Below, piece by piece: positions 34,451-44,080 of a stretch of 64,000 bases of DNA. The translations under genes were made by a program, and so were the position numbers. The notes under the pieces were generated by a model that was given only the letters and a program-made list of their open reading frames with translations, was not told where the DNA came from and did no database searches. The stretch's first letter is position 1. Each line of letters starts with the position of its first letter. Origin of the DNA: Gammaproteobacteria bacterium (GTDB lineage: Bacteria; Pseudomonadota; Gammaproteobacteria; Pseudomonadales; Azotimanducaceae); assembly GCA_016874135.1 (NCBI GenBank), contig VGVE01000004.1:16862-80861 (forward strand). Reading direction: 5' to 3'.

Positions 34451-35500
34451 ATGACCCTCAGTGACTTACCGCTGTCAAAGATCTTCTGGAACATCTTCGC
34501 CATCGAAGCGGTGTTGATCGGGGTCCTTCTCTTCAAGGCCGTACAGAGCTTCTCCGACTCCAAACCGACAGATGGCGGCATGATGGGTCCCTGACTGATC
34601 CTAGTCCCGGTTGTAGCGCTGGCGCTCGTGGGCTGCTTGTTCCTTCTGTTCAAGACACCCGCAGTGCAAGCCACCCTGACCCTTCTGCTCCTCTTTCCCG
34701 TCGTTGGCTCAGTAGTCGCAGCCCCGATCCACTGGGTAATCCAGAAGGTCAAGGACAGCCGGATGGTTGTTGAGCGCGAACGTGACCGGCTCGGCGAGTA
34801 CATCTTCCAGGAACCCGGCGCGCGCACCTCGGCGAAAGCCGTTGCGGATCGCGATCTGGCACGTATTAAGGTAGCGTTACCGAACGCGGGCGACATCAAC
34901 CGCATCGCCGACTTGAACCTGCCGTATTACGTGCCGCTGGGAGACAAGGAGACCTTCCTTTCGTTCGCGTTGAAAGACGCCGATGATTCGGATGCTTGCG
35001 CCGCGGTCGTTGAATTGCTCCTCTCGGCGGGGGCTGATCCGAACCTCCCCCACGCCTTTTCCATATACCGAGCCATGAATGGGGGGACCCGAGTTGTCGA
35101 GATCCTCCTGCGCGCAGGGGCCGACATCAACGTCGGAACGGATTCGGAGGGGGCACCGGTCTGGTGGAGCGTCCTGGAGAGCGGCCCGCAGGGGACCACC
35201 GATCTCACGATGCTTCAGTTCGTGCTCGATCACGGCGCCGACACCACGAAGCGCAGGAGCTATGGCAGCCCCATCGAAATCGCGGTAGAGGGAAATCGTT
35301 GGGATGCAGTGGCAATATTTGCCCCGCGCGTGCCGGAGGCGAGGGACGTGGTGATTGGGCGCTACCCCAATTTTGAGCAGGAAGGAGAAGCTGTGCATGT
35401 TCTGCTCGCCCGTGAGGTGAAGGCGCTGCAGGAAGCCAACCTGCCCGTGCCAGATGGCATGCGCGCGGCACTGGTAGCACTTGGCGTGACGGTCGAGTAG
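34451..35500 (+). pseudogene. Membrane-anchored ankyrin-repeat protein, interrupted by one TGA
   Basis: A continuous frame of about 350 codons is broken only by TGA at 34592-34594. Before it lies MTLSDLPLSKIFWNIFAIEAVLIGVLLFKAV (first membrane segment). After it the same frame reads LILVPVVALALVGCLFLLF and TLTLLLLFPVVGSVVAAP (second and third), then ankyrin-like repeats: VVELLLSAGADPNLP, VVEILLRAGADINVG and MLQFVLDHGADTTKR. A Trp before LILV is plausible (TGG to TGA), so a single substitution is the simplest explanation. An internal restart is possible but would lose the first helix. A real TAG ends the frame at 35498-35500. Such proteins usually mediate protein-protein contacts; the partner is unknown. 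Confidence 0.75.
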
Positions 35501-35556
35501 ACGAGGCCGAAGACCGCGGCACAACACACCACCCTCGCACCCCTCCGGAGTCTCAA

Positions 35557-36207
35557 GTGCCAGAATCGATGTTTGACCGATTTCGCCGATCGGCTGAGAT
35601 CACCGCCGACACCTGGCGCGATCCCCAGCATGATCTCGATGCCATCCGCCCGGCGACGGCCGAAGAACGTGCCGAAATCGAGCGCTTCCTGATTGCACGG
35701 GGGATCCGTCACTTCATCGATGCTGAGGCCCTCGCGATGCTCAATACCTCGTCGGCGCGCGAAGCGCTCCTGGCCGCATTTCGTGAAGGAAACGGGGATA
35801 TCCGCGCGGCGATTGCCCATCTCGCCCCCGATCTGGTCGGCGCCGAAGAGCGTGTGCGGGAGTTGGTGCAGCGCGTCGAAACCTGTGATGTGTATCAGGG
35901 GTTAAGCCTCACGCTCGAACAGATCTAGGACGAACATCCCCCCGCTGTCATCGATGCCATGCTGAGGCGTGTTGCTCGCGACCCTGGCACTACTGCCGTC
36001 CATTTGATTGCACTGCTCTACTACATCTTCGGAATCACCAAGCAAGCGTTTGATTGGGAATACCGCCCCTTCTTTCTCCGTTTCATTCCGGGTGACGACA
36101 GTGATCGTCGAGCCGCCTTCGCCCAGGCATGCCAACGGATCGGCCGAGAGCCGGCGGCGTACGAAAACAGTGATTCACCCCAACGGGAGGACCTCCGCGA
36201 TGAGTAG
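35557..36207 (+). pseudogene. Uncharacterised protein interrupted by one TAG
   Basis: The frame encodes about 216 residues but contains TAG at 35926-35928 between LTLEQI and DEHPPAVIDAMLRRVARDP. Both halves look like one family that I recall only as an uncharacterised protein: N-terminal LIARGIRHFIDAEALAMLNTS and DIRAAIAHLAPDLVGAEERV, C-terminal TAVHLIALLYYIFGI and FDWEYRPFFLRF. It has helix-rich HEAT-like character and no catalytic motif. It follows the interrupted ankyrin gene by 57 bp on the same strand, and both carry a single nonsense codon. Confidence 0.65.
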
Positions 36208-36487
36208 GCGCCAAGCTGTGCTGGCCGAGCGTAGGTTCCGTGGCGCGTTGAGACGGAATTACCATGATTGTTCGCAATGTTGCGGCCCCGTCTAAGCGAG
36301 CCGAAAAGGCGACTCCGGCGCTGGGCGACGCCTCCCAGCCGCCTTGTCGACATAACCCGACGAGCGATCTGAGTTGATCGAATCTGGAAGACAACGACAG
36401 AATCGCTAACGCGGGGGAGTGCGCAGAACGCTCAAGGCCGAGGCCACACGACCAACTCCATCCACTGCCAGACTTTCACCATTGTTC

Positions 36488-36590
36488 GCTAAAAGACCTC
36501 CGCTTCGCTCCACTCACCCACATACGACTACAGCCGCCGGTACTTGCGCACCGGACTGAAAACACACGTTATGCGTCCTATCTTCGAATC
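36488..36590. repeat. Diverged ~100-bp intergenic repeat, copy B
   Basis: It begins GCTAAAAGACCTCCGCTTCG, contains CTCCACTCACC, and ends GAAAACACACGTTATGCG followed by TCCTATC. It parallels copy A at 28324-28422 in order and length. The terminal GTTATGC resembles an integron attC core, but no matching left core or folded arms were seen. Confidence 0.5.
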
Positions 36591-36978
36591 AGCGGTCTAG
36601 GTCAATTCCAGCGCGATCCCCTCTCTACGACGGCAATTCTGTGTATCCCCCTCATTGGGATCGTGAGGAGAGGTGTGCCCTCGTCAATGGAGTGTGTCCT
36701 CGTGAAGTCCGAAAGAACACGTTGTACGATGTGAATGTGCTGAACCACGGCGCTGCCAACGAATCGGTATGCCGCTAATAGATCAACTGGTCAGCACCTC
36801 GCTATCGCGTGACGGTCGTCACCTGACTCGAACCGACTTTATCTAGTTTTGGAATCGCCACGTAGTAGGTTCGTCGACGTGAGCGGTCCACGTGGCATGT
36901 CATCATGGAGTAATCGGTTTCAAAGGAGCTGGCTAAATGATTGGACGTCGGATCATCCGCCTGTGTCCGCTCACTGGA

Positions 36979-36998
36979 TACCCCCCTAATAGGGGGTA
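36979..36998. other. Hairpin in non-coding region
   Basis: TACCCCC (36979-36985) pairs with GGGGGTA (36992-36998) around CTAATA. A mismatched outer CACT/AGTG could extend it. No gene ends nearby, so its role is unclear. Confidence 0.4.
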
Positions 36999-37134
36999 GT
37001 GAATGCGTCCGATGCGGGCGAGGCTGCGATACCGGTTGAACGTGGCCGAAGCTAGGGCGATATCACCAAATTTGTGACACCTCAGCGACGGAAGCGCATG
37101 TCGGCGGTAGTTCAATGAATTGAGGAAGAAAAAA

Positions 37135-37401
37135 ATGACATTTCCGTTTCGATCGCAGATCTCCGGGACAATCACAGTCAGACGATTGGTTGCCTTCGGG
37201 ATCGTCATCTCACAGTGTCTGATATCAACGGCATATGCATGGGAAACAAAGGAGGTCAAAATCATGATCCCTGTGATCGGAGACAAGGTCATCATCTACA
37301 CAGGCACTGTCGATGTGAAAACCAGTAAGCTGCTCGCGATCAGCTGCCCGAATGATCCGGGTGATGCTGCCGACACCAGCGAGAAGGTCGTCATCAAATA
37401 G
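37135..37401 (+). CDS. Small exported protein of unknown function
   Basis: An 88-residue protein. GAGGAAG lies correctly upstream of the ATG at 37135-37137. The N-terminus has a basic start and hydrophobic core (RRLVAFGIVISQCLISTAYA), a likely Sec signal peptide cleaved after AYA. The mature part (about 53 residues: KIMIPVIGDKVIIYTGTVDVKTSKLLAISCPND...) is short and beta-rich with a single Cys. No family was recognised. The strong ribosome binding site and signal peptide favour a real gene even though the surroundings are non-coding or decayed. Confidence 0.6.
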   Translation: MTFPFRSQISGTITVRRLVAFGIVISQCLISTAYAWETKEVKIMIPVIGDKVIIYTGTVDVKTSKLLAISCPNDPGDAADTSEKVVIK

Positions 37402-37608
37402 CCGAGTGACGACCTTGACAGCGTGGATGGGCTGTCGGGGATTGGCCGACCTGCGCCACTGGCGGACCGACTATCCAGGAGTCGGTGTCTTTGGCGCAGT
37501 TGTTACTTTGTATGCGCGCAAAGACAGGCCTTGCGAGAAGATCATCGTCAAACGGTGGCGCGATGATGGCACGACCGTGCCGAATGCTTCCCGCCCGGCT
37601 CTCGTTGG

Positions 37609-38031
37609 TTGTCGGCCCCAGGTCGGTGTATGGTTGTCAGGGCGATCCTTGCGGCGACACTGCCGGCCTACTGGCTGTTCCCCAACGTGCAGTTGCTGCC
37701 GTCGCTGGATGGCGCATTTCTCATACGCGCCTATCCGCACCCGAGCGACCCTGGGCGGCACATGAGCAGGATCACCTTCTATCGACGGCTCAACACCAAC
37801 GGACCGGTTCAGAGGCAGAGCATCGACGAACAGCGCACGCTCTCCCAGATGTTCGCCAGCATCATCCGCGATGAGGATTACGCCATGAGCACCAGCCAGC
37901 AGCTCACGGCGAACAGTGGTTCACTCGCCGAAGTCGTCTTCGGGCGAAACGAACCAGCGCTGCACCACTACCACAACACCTATCGCGAAGCTCTCGGACT
38001 CGAACTGTTGCCGCTGCTCGAAGCACGCTGA
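37609..38031 (+). pseudogene. Ring-hydroxylating oxygenase alpha-subunit C-terminal fragment
   Basis: The frame contains AYWLFPNVQLLPSLDGAFLIRAYPHPSDPGRHMSRITFY and ends with VVFGRNEPALHHYHNTYREALG. These match the C-terminal catalytic domain of Rieske oxygenases (FPNVQ strand, later FGRNEPxLHHxHxxxREAL end). The Rieske domain and the NExYHxxxxH iron site are absent upstream, where the frame is not recognisable. It is a 5'-truncated remnant, distinct in sequence from the intact oxygenase at 29104-30453. Confidence 0.7.
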
Positions 38032-38251
38032 CCGCAGATCCGCAGACTCCACAGGAACATGCTCCATCCAACAAACAACTTGAGGGGTGGTGCGAAAAGG
38101 CAAACTCAGAGGGGTAAATCGCTCGAACAGATCGAGAATGGCTGGTTCAAGCGAAGAAAGTTCGCACCACCGGCAGCTGCAAACGGGGAAAGCGTGAGTT
38201 TCCCCCAGTTCTCGAATGGTCCGATCGGGCGCGAGCAGCGGGATCTCTCGA

Positions 38252-39109
38252 CTATCCGTCGAGATTGGATCGCCTCGGACGATCAGGGTGTAGGCCCGGA
38301 TGCATCTTCCATCTGTACCGCATCAGGCCGAACCTCCTGCACGACAAGTCACGCACCTGTTGGGGTCCGCTCAACGGAGTGTCTGATCCTCTCGGAAGAC
38401 AACCCGGTAGAGCAGTGGAAACCGTGTCGACGCCATCTGCATCCCAGTCTCCATGCCGGACGACTTCACTCGGCGTGAGCCAATCGGTCCATTCAAAATC
38501 GTCCCTGGAGGGCTGCGCCGGAAGAGAAAGCCGGTAGAAGAGCCCCAGGTTTCCGAACCAGTAGACATTGAAAATCCGGGTCGAAGAGCTGCTTTCAAGA
38601 GGTATCTTGAAAACCAGCAAATAGGTCCCGTTCGTTCTCTGGGCGGCCTCGCGTGACAGCAACAGCGAGCTGGAAACGGAATGCGGGTTCTTTTGGATGG
38701 AGACTTCAGGCGTAAGGCCAGTTTGCTCAAGCAAAGGGGTGACTGGCGGGGTTCGAATTTCGACGTCGAGGTCGAGTGTTCGACCATCCACCTTCGGCGT
38801 CTTGTCGGCGAGCAAATAGGAACTCGCGGTCAGCCTGATCATCAGTCCTGCCAAACAGACGAAGGCCGAACCCAATCCACGTGTGAAATGGGCGTCGTCC
38901 TCAGTGACAACGTATCGGGAGCAAGACAATCCGATCAGAAATGCTGCTGCGAATCCAAGGAAAGCAATCAGGCTAACGTAGATGTCGTTTTTGCCACTAT
39001 ACGAACCGTCCCGGTACCACTCCGACCAACGATCCGCCAGAAAAAGCATCGCTATTGCACCGAAAATGGCCGTGATCAGGCCAGTTGCGACGGAATGAAG
39101 CCATGTCAT
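38252..39109 (-). CDS. Hypothetical membrane protein with three N-terminal helices
   Basis: A 285-residue frame beginning MTWLHSVATGLITAIFGAIAMLFLADRW. Two further hydrophobic segments follow (IYVSLIAFLGFAAAFLIGLSC and LGSAFVCLAGLMIRLTASSYLLA), then a soluble, mainly beta region (YLLVFKIPLESSSSTRIFNVYWFGNLGLFYRL). The final 60 residues lose protein-like character (many R, P and S), so the true end may have been changed by a frameshift. No family was recognised. It is divergent from nothing obvious; the interval 38032-38251 has no supported gene. The ATG at 39107-39109 has only a weak binding site. Confidence 0.5.
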   Translation of the reverse strand: MTWLHSVATGLITAIFGAIAMLFLADRWSEWYRDGSYSGKNDIYVSLIAFLGFAAAFLIGLSCSRYVVTEDDAHFTRGLGSAFVCLAGLMIRLTASSYLLADKTPKVDGRTLDLDVEIRTPPVTPLLEQTGLTPEVSIQKNPHSVSSSLLLSREAAQRTNGTYLLVFKIPLESSSSTRIFNVYWFGNLGLFYRLSLPAQPSRDDFEWTDWLTPSEVVRHGDWDADGVDTVSTALPGCLPRGSDTPLSGPQQVRDLSCRRFGLMRYRWKMHPGLHPDRPRRSNLDG

Positions 39110-39217
39110 CGGAAAAGAGCGGCTTACGACTGTGTTTCGACTCGAAACCCCATTTGATTCTCGTTCCGAACCAGTGATCGTCGATGAAAGTTAAACGTTG
39201 CGGACCGCGATTTTGGT

Positions 39218-40063
39218 TTAGTCCCTAACCACGCGGTTCGAGAGCGTGCCGATGGGTTTGACCTCGATCTCGATGAGGTCACCTTCATCCATGAAGATCG
39301 GTGGCTTGCGGGCGGAACCCACACCACCGGGTGTGCCGGTAACGATGATATCACCCGGGACTAGTTCGATGAAGGTTGAACAGTAGGCGATCAGCTCCTC
39401 GAAGCCGAATACGAGCAACGATGACTTGGCGTTCTGCATGACATTGCCGTTAAGGCGCGTGGTCAACTCAAGTGAATCCAAAGCACCGATCTCATCCAAG
39501 GTCATCATCCACGGGCCGAATCCGCCGGTTGAGGCGAAGTTCTTGCCTGGCGTGAACTGCGACGTATTGCGCTGATACTCGCGCACGCTGCCATCGTTGT
39601 AGATGCTGAAGCCGGCCACATGATCCATCGCCCGCTCTTTCGCAATGCGGCGCCCCGCTTTGCCAATGATCATGGCGATCTCGCCTTCGTAGTCGAGCGT
39701 GTTCGATTCACGCGGCCGGATCATCGGTGCCTTGTGGCCCATCTGTGCGCCGGCGAAGCGGACGAAGATCGTTGGGTAAGGCTCACCACCACGCCCGGTC
39801 TCTTCCTGGTGCGCCTTGTAGTTGAGGCCCACACACAGAATCTTGTCCGGGTTCGGCAGCGTCGGCAGGTAGGTGATCGCAGAAAGCGGAATACCTGTTT
39901 CGCCGGCAGACGAGCGCGCCAGGCCTTCCAATGCGTTGGCCGCAATCGCGGCCTTCAGATCGGCATACTGACTGCGCGCGCCCACATCGATGACCGCATC
40001 ACCACTGGCCGACACCACACCAAAACTGGCACGTCCCTGATATGCGAATGTCAGCCAGCGCAC
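39218..40063 (-). CDS. Fumarylacetoacetate hydrolase family protein
   Basis: A 281-residue FAH-fold enzyme that hydrolyses or decarboxylates oxo-acids with a divalent metal. ILCVGLNYKAHQEETGR starts the catalytic domain. Metal-binding acidic residues are seen in TLDYEGEIAMIIGKAGR and AGFSIYNDGSVREYQ (D in place of a second E). KNFASTGGFGPWM and TGTPGGVGSARKPPIFMDEGD complete the motif set. It starts at a GTG (40061-40063) after GAGGAG. FAH proteins act as 2,4-diketo-3-deoxy-L-fuconate hydrolase in non-phosphorylative fucose pathways, and the rest of such a pathway lies at 51-54 kb, but the 12-kb gap leaves this open. Confidence 0.9.
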   Translation of the reverse strand: MRWLTFAYQGRASFGVVSASGDAVIDVGARSQYADLKAAIAANALEGLARSSAGETGIPLSAITYLPTLPNPDKILCVGLNYKAHQEETGRGGEPYPTIFVRFAGAQMGHKAPMIRPRESNTLDYEGEIAMIIGKAGRRIAKERAMDHVAGFSIYNDGSVREYQRNTSQFTPGKNFASTGGFGPWMMTLDEIGALDSLELTTRLNGNVMQNAKSSLLVFGFEELIAYCSTFIELVPGDIIVTGTPGGVGSARKPPIFMDEGDLIEIEVKPIGTLSNRVVRD

Positions 40064-40105
40064 GGGTCTCTCCTCACATCGTAAAAGTCGTGAAAGCCTT
40101 GAAGG

Positions 40106-41188
40106 TCAGTTGAACATGATGACGCTGCGCGCCACTTCACCGGTACCGAGCGCCGCGAATGCATCGTTGATGTCCTCAAGCTTGATGCGACGCGACACCA
40201 TGTCATCCAGATGCAGACGCCCCTGCAGGTAGTAGTCCACGAAACGGGGCATGTCCACGCGGAAACGGTTTGAACCCATCATGCTGCCCTGGATCTTCTT
40301 CTCGAAGAGGAACTCCATACCGTGGATCGATACCATTTGTCCGGGTGGAATCATGCCGATGACGGTTGCTGTGCCGCCGTTACGCAGCATGTTGAACGCC
40401 TGTTCCGCGGTGGCCTTGAGGCCGATGGCTTCGAAGGAATAGTGCACACCACCGCCGGTGAGCTCCTTCACTTCGCCCACTGCATCTTTCTCTTTGGCGT
40501 TCACTACATCGGTTGCGCCGAACTTGCGGGCGAGTTCGAGTTTCGACGGAACCATATCCACAGCGATGATGCGAGACGCGCCGGCAATTGCTGCGCCGTT
40601 GATGGCCGACAGACCAATGCCGCCACAACCGATCACCGCAACCGTTGCACCCGGCTCCACCTTGGCGGTGTGGAAGACCGCACCCATGCCCGTCATGACG
40701 CCACAGCCGATCAGTGCAGCGCGATCCATCGGCATGTCCGGACGAATCTTCACCACCGCATGTGCGTGTACCAGCAGCTGCTCCGCATAAGAACCGAGGT
40801 TTGCAAACTGACCGAGCGGTGCGCTGTTCTGGGAGAGTCGTGGCGGCTGTTCCTTCGACCTGCGGGTTTCCGGTTCCTGACACAGGGACATGTGACCGGT
40901 GAGGCAATATTCGCAGTGACCACAGAAGACTGAGAGGCAGGTGATCACATGATCACCCGGCTTCACGTAGTGCACATCTCCGCCAACAGCTTCGACGACG
41001 CCAGCACTCTCGTGACCCAGAACCATGGGCACTGCACCTGGATAGGTACCGTTCCAGAAGTGCAGGTCGCTGTGACACACACCGGCAGCTGATGTCCGGA
41101 TCAACACTTCGCTGGGGCCGGGCTTGTCGATACGGATATCTTCAATGGTCATGGGCTTGTTCACTTCACGGAATACGGCGGCTTTCAT
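40106..41188 (-). CDS. Zinc-dependent alcohol dehydrogenase, MDR family
   Basis: A 360-residue medium-chain dehydrogenase. Catalytic zinc ligands are in GVCHSDLHFWNG and GHESAGVVEAVG. The structural zinc lobe is CGHCEYCLTGHMSLC. The coenzyme-binding turn is AVIGCGGIGLSAING, with an acidic residue at the end of beta-2 (VDMVPSKLE), favouring NAD. The start was taken at MKAAVFREV (ATG at 41186-41188) with AAGGA just upstream; the in-frame upstream extension lacks family character. It follows the FAH gene in the reading direction reversed: ADH first, then FAH 42 bp downstream, so both may form one unit. Confidence 0.93.
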   Translation of the reverse strand: MKAAVFREVNKPMTIEDIRIDKPGPSEVLIRTSAAGVCHSDLHFWNGTYPGAVPMVLGHESAGVVEAVGGDVHYVKPGDHVITCLSVFCGHCEYCLTGHMSLCQEPETRRSKEQPPRLSQNSAPLGQFANLGSYAEQLLVHAHAVVKIRPDMPMDRAALIGCGVMTGMGAVFHTAKVEPGATVAVIGCGGIGLSAINGAAIAGASRIIAVDMVPSKLELARKFGATDVVNAKEKDAVGEVKELTGGGVHYSFEAIGLKATAEQAFNMLRNGGTATVIGMIPPGQMVSIHGMEFLFEKKIQGSMMGSNRFRVDMPRFVDYYLQGRLHLDDMVSRRIKLEDINDAFAALGTGEVARSVIMFN

Positions 41189-41302
41189 TTTTTCCTTCGA
41201 CTCCCCGGTGCGGTTACTCGCCCGAAGTTTGCCAACCTCGCTGGTGAAAGACCACGGCTGATTGATTTTGAACAATACGCGAAGGCTGTATATAAAACCA
41301 GT

Positions 41303-41542
41303 ATGCAGCCGCTTTCCGAACTTGCCGCGTGTTTTCGTCTTTATGGTGTGTGCATCGCCTGCGACCGCATGGAGCAGCTCGACCTGGAACAGTTGATTGA
41401 GCGACTCGGCGGAGAAACTACCGTCAGTGACGTACGCAGCCGACTGCGTTGCCGCTCATGTGGAGAGCGGCGACCAGATATCCGGGTGGTGTATGTCGGA
41501 GTGAACGCGCTGGCCGGGACGTTCAGCTATCGAAGAGGCTGA
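41303..41542 (+). CDS. Small zinc-ribbon-like protein
   Basis: A 79-residue protein with two Cys pairs, CIACDRM near residue 18 and CRSCGER near residue 50, matching a small zinc ribbon. Between them QLDLEQLIERLGGETTVSDVRSRL resembles a helical linker. Short proteins of this composition are common, uncharacterised genes in Proteobacteria. It is divergent from the alcohol dehydrogenase (114-bp interval) and convergent with ribB. No clear binding site lies upstream of the ATG. A nucleic-acid-binding or metal-sensing role is only a guess. Confidence 0.65.
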   Translation: MQPLSELAACFRLYGVCIACDRMEQLDLEQLIERLGGETTVSDVRSRLRCRSCGERRPDIRVVYVGVNALAGTFSYRRG

Positions 41543-41564
41543 ATGCCGTGTGCACGGTCGATGA

Positions 41565-42656
41565 TCAAATGAGCTCCGTGGCTTCAAGGGTCAGCCCGAA
41601 ACCATCGATGCCGACAAAATCCACCTCACGACCGGCAATCAACCGCAGTTTCTGTACGCCGAGATCGCGAAGGATCTGTGCACCGACACCAATCTCCAGC
41701 CACTCGGCCTTGCGGGCACTTTCCTTGCTGGCGCTTTCGAGGTGTTCAAGTGGAACACCCACAAAACCCGAACGCAGATACACCACGACACCTCCACCGA
41801 GCTTTTCGATGCGGTCGAGGGAGGCGTCGAGCAGATTCTTCTGATGTTCGGATTGCGGACCGAACACGTCCTCAATGAGTTTCTCGCGATGAATACGCAC
41901 GGGGATCGCCTTGGTGGGGCTGATGGTGCCGAAGACCAGGGCCAGGTGTTCCGCATCTTCAAACTTGGTGCGGTAGGCGACCGCGCGGGCAGTGCCGATT
42001 CGCGTTTTCACTTTGAACTCACCGGCTTTTTCGACGAGCTGCTCGCGGCGCTGACGGTAGGCGATGAGATCGGCGATGGAGATCATCTTGAGCTTGTGCT
42101 GCTTCGCGAACTCAAGAAGCTGCGGCAAGCGCTGCACGGTGCCGTCGTCGTTGACGAGTTCAGCGAGCAGAGACACCGGTAGCAACCCGGCGAGAACCGA
42201 CAGGTCTACACCAGCTTCGGTATGACCTGAGCGCACGAGTACTCCACCCTGGCGAGCGACCAGCGGAAAAATGTGTCCGGGTCGAACAAAGTCCTCGGCG
42301 CCCGAATTGCTGTTGGCAAGCGCCTGGCAGGTCGCTGCGCGCTCTTCAGCCGAGATGCCCGTGGTGAGCCCATGTTTGAAGTCGATGGAAACGGTGAAGG
42401 CAGTGCTCATCGGCGCGTTATTGCGCGCCACCATCGGGTCGAGATGCAGGCGTTTGGCGTGATCCTCAAGGATCGGTGTACAGAGAATGCCGCTGGTGTG
42501 GCGGATCATGAAGGCAACACGCTCGGCCGTGGCCTTGCTCGCTGCCATGATCAGGTCACCTTCGTTCTCGCGGTCATCATCATCCACCACCACGACCATT
42601 TCGCCGGCCTGGATGGCTTCAATGGCTGACTCGACCGTATCGAACTGCGCGCTCAT
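41565..42656 (-). CDS. ribB: 3,4-dihydroxy-2-butanone-4-phosphate synthase with degenerate GTP cyclohydrolase II domain
   Basis: A 363-residue riboflavin-pathway protein. The N-terminal DHBP synthase domain is complete: [20 protein letters not shown] (acidic metal loop), [39 protein letters not shown]. The C-terminal half retains the GCHII outline ([47 protein letters not shown]) but lacks the three zinc cysteines (C-x4-C-x-C) expected after the DVFG segment, and the catalytic region differs. It therefore makes the butanone phosphate but probably not the pyrimidine precursor. This type is known in Proteobacteria as the RibBX-like variant; a separate ribA is needed elsewhere. No FMN riboswitch fits in the 44-bp gap upstream. 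Confidence 0.9.
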   Translation of the reverse strand: MSAQFDTVESAIEAIQAGEMVVVVDDDDRENEGDLIMAASKATAERVAFMIRHTSGILCTPILEDHAKRLHLDPMVARNNAPMSTAFTVSIDFKHGLTTGISAEERAATCQALANSNSGAEDFVRPGHIFPLVARQGGVLVRSGHTEAGVDLSVLAGLLPVSLLAELVNDDGTVQRLPQLLEFAKQHKLKMISIADLIAYRQRREQLVEKAGEFKVKTRIGTARAVAYRTKFEDAEHLALVFGTISPTKAIPVRIHREKLIEDVFGPQSEHQKNLLDASLDRIEKLGGGVVVYLRSGFVGVPLEHLESASKESARKAEWLEIGVGAQILRDLGVQKLRLIAGREVDFVGIDGFGLTLEATELI

Positions 42657-42700
42657 GCTCTGTCCTGACTCTGAAAAAAACGGGACGCGCAGACTACCAC

Positions 42701-43900
42701 TCAGATGGCTTCGACGGCACGCAGACGTGCAATTTCCGCGTCATCCACACCCGCCAGTTCCTTGAGAATCCGGTCGGTGTCTGTGCCGAGCGCCGGCACA
42801 TCCGTGAGTTCCGGTGGATTGAACCCTCTGAACCGCAGTGGCGTATGCATCTGTGGAATCTCGCCAAATCCCTTGTGAGGCCGCCACTTGAGTGTTTCCC
42901 GCGACAAGAGCTGCGGATCACGAATGACATCCGCAAGGTCGTTGACGGGGGCACAGATCACCCCGTGAGCCTGGGTCTTCGCAAAAACCTCCCACTTCGG
43001 CAACGATTGAGTCCACACCCCGATAACCGCATCCAGCGCCATCATGTTTTTGCAGCGCGCCGCATTGGTTGCAAATCGTTCGTCTTCGACGAGCGCTGGT
43101 TGAGCTATCGCTTCACAGAGGTTACGAAAGTGCCCTTCACGGATACAGATGATGGCCACATAGCCATCTTTCGCGGGATAGACGTTGTACGGCGCGAGCG
43201 CAAGACCGGGGTGTTTGTTGCCACGCCGCGGGCCTTGCTTGCCCCCCGCTACAAAGAAGGAGCCAAGAGCGGTGGCGAGTGTGGGAAACACACAGTCCTG
43301 CATGGAGATGTCGACCACGGATCCTTTGCTGGTGCGCGTTCGCTGGTGCAAAGCAGTAAGGACACCCGCATAGAGATGGGTACCTCCGAGAAAGTCTGCA
43401 AACGCGGCTGCGGTTTTGAGCGGTGGGCCATCCCCTTCTCCGGTTACGCTCATCACCCCGGACATCGCCTGCAGCGTGATGTCCATGCCGAGGTAATCCC
43501 GATAAGGGCCACTCGCGCCGTACCCCGTTGAAGCGGCATAGATGAGACGCGGATTGAGAGCACACAAGGCATCCGCGCCGATGCCGTACTTGTCCATCGT
43601 TCCCGGAGCAAAGTTCTCCGTCACCACATCCACGTGCTGAACAAGTTTCTTCAGCAGCGCCTGACCATCCCGCGACTGGATGTTGAGCGTGATGCACTGC
43701 TTGTTGGTATTGAGCAGCGCAAACGGATAGCTCGAAGGCGCAGCGGCACCCCGTGTTCGCAGGGTTTCACCAATACGCGATTCCACCTTGATCACCCGCG
43801 CGCCCGCCTGGGCGAGCAGGAAACCGCAATACGGGCCGTTGTAGACCTGGCCGAAGTCGAGAACGGTGATGTCGGCAAGGGGTTGATCGGATTGACTCAT
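42701..43900 (-). CDS. CaiB/BaiF-type CoA transferase
   Basis: A 399-residue class III CoA transferase that moves CoA between carboxylates without a free intermediate. ITVLDFGQVYNGPYCGFLLAQAGARVIKVES opens the protein. AAPSSYPFALLNTNKQCITLN and VDVVTENFAPGTMDKYGIGAD follow, and the catalytic Asp lies in GYGASGPYRDYLGMDITLQAM (the YRDxxGxD motif). The C-terminus has LKWRPHKGFGEIPQMHTPLRF. The start was chosen at MSQSDQPL (ATG at 43898-43900), where the family begins; the longer frame adds 26 unrelated residues. Its partner substrate is not evident. It precedes ribB by 44 bp, but the functions are unrelated. Confidence 0.92.
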   Translation of the reverse strand: MSQSDQPLADITVLDFGQVYNGPYCGFLLAQAGARVIKVESRIGETLRTRGAAAPSSYPFALLNTNKQCITLNIQSRDGQALLKKLVQHVDVVTENFAPGTMDKYGIGADALCALNPRLIYAASTGYGASGPYRDYLGMDITLQAMSGVMSVTGEGDGPPLKTAAAFADFLGGTHLYAGVLTALHQRTRTSKGSVVDISMQDCVFPTLATALGSFFVAGGKQGPRRGNKHPGLALAPYNVYPAKDGYVAIICIREGHFRNLCEAIAQPALVEDERFATNAARCKNMMALDAVIGVWTQSLPKWEVFAKTQAHGVICAPVNDLADVIRDPQLLSRETLKWRPHKGFGEIPQMHTPLRFRGFNPPELTDVPALGTDTDRILKELAGVDDAEIARLRAVEAI

Positions 43901-44080
43901 AACCTGTTCCGCTGTCTGTAGGTTTTCTGAGGAGTTCTCAACTCGCGAGTCGACGCACTTCGCCTTCAAGACTCGCATAGTCTGCGAACTCTGTCACCGC
44001 GCTTTCCGGTGGTGTGGCCGAAACAAGCCTGAACGCCGGCATAGGCACCCCGCCACGGATTAAATCCGTCAGTCTGTCCG

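Larger units (their letters stand above)
36208..37134. other. Long non-coding stretch with one repeat copy and one hairpin
   Basis: No supported gene is present. The interval contains repeat copy B (36488-36590) and a hairpin at 36979-36998. Base composition appears less GC-rich than in neighbouring genes, consistent with acquired or eroding DNA. Confidence 0.6.

Noticed and set aside
36568..36574. GTTATGC (and GTTAGCC near 28403) as integron attC core sites of a cassette array.
   Set aside because: No complementary left core or folded arms are present, no integrase was seen, and the nearby genes are not oriented or spaced as cassettes.
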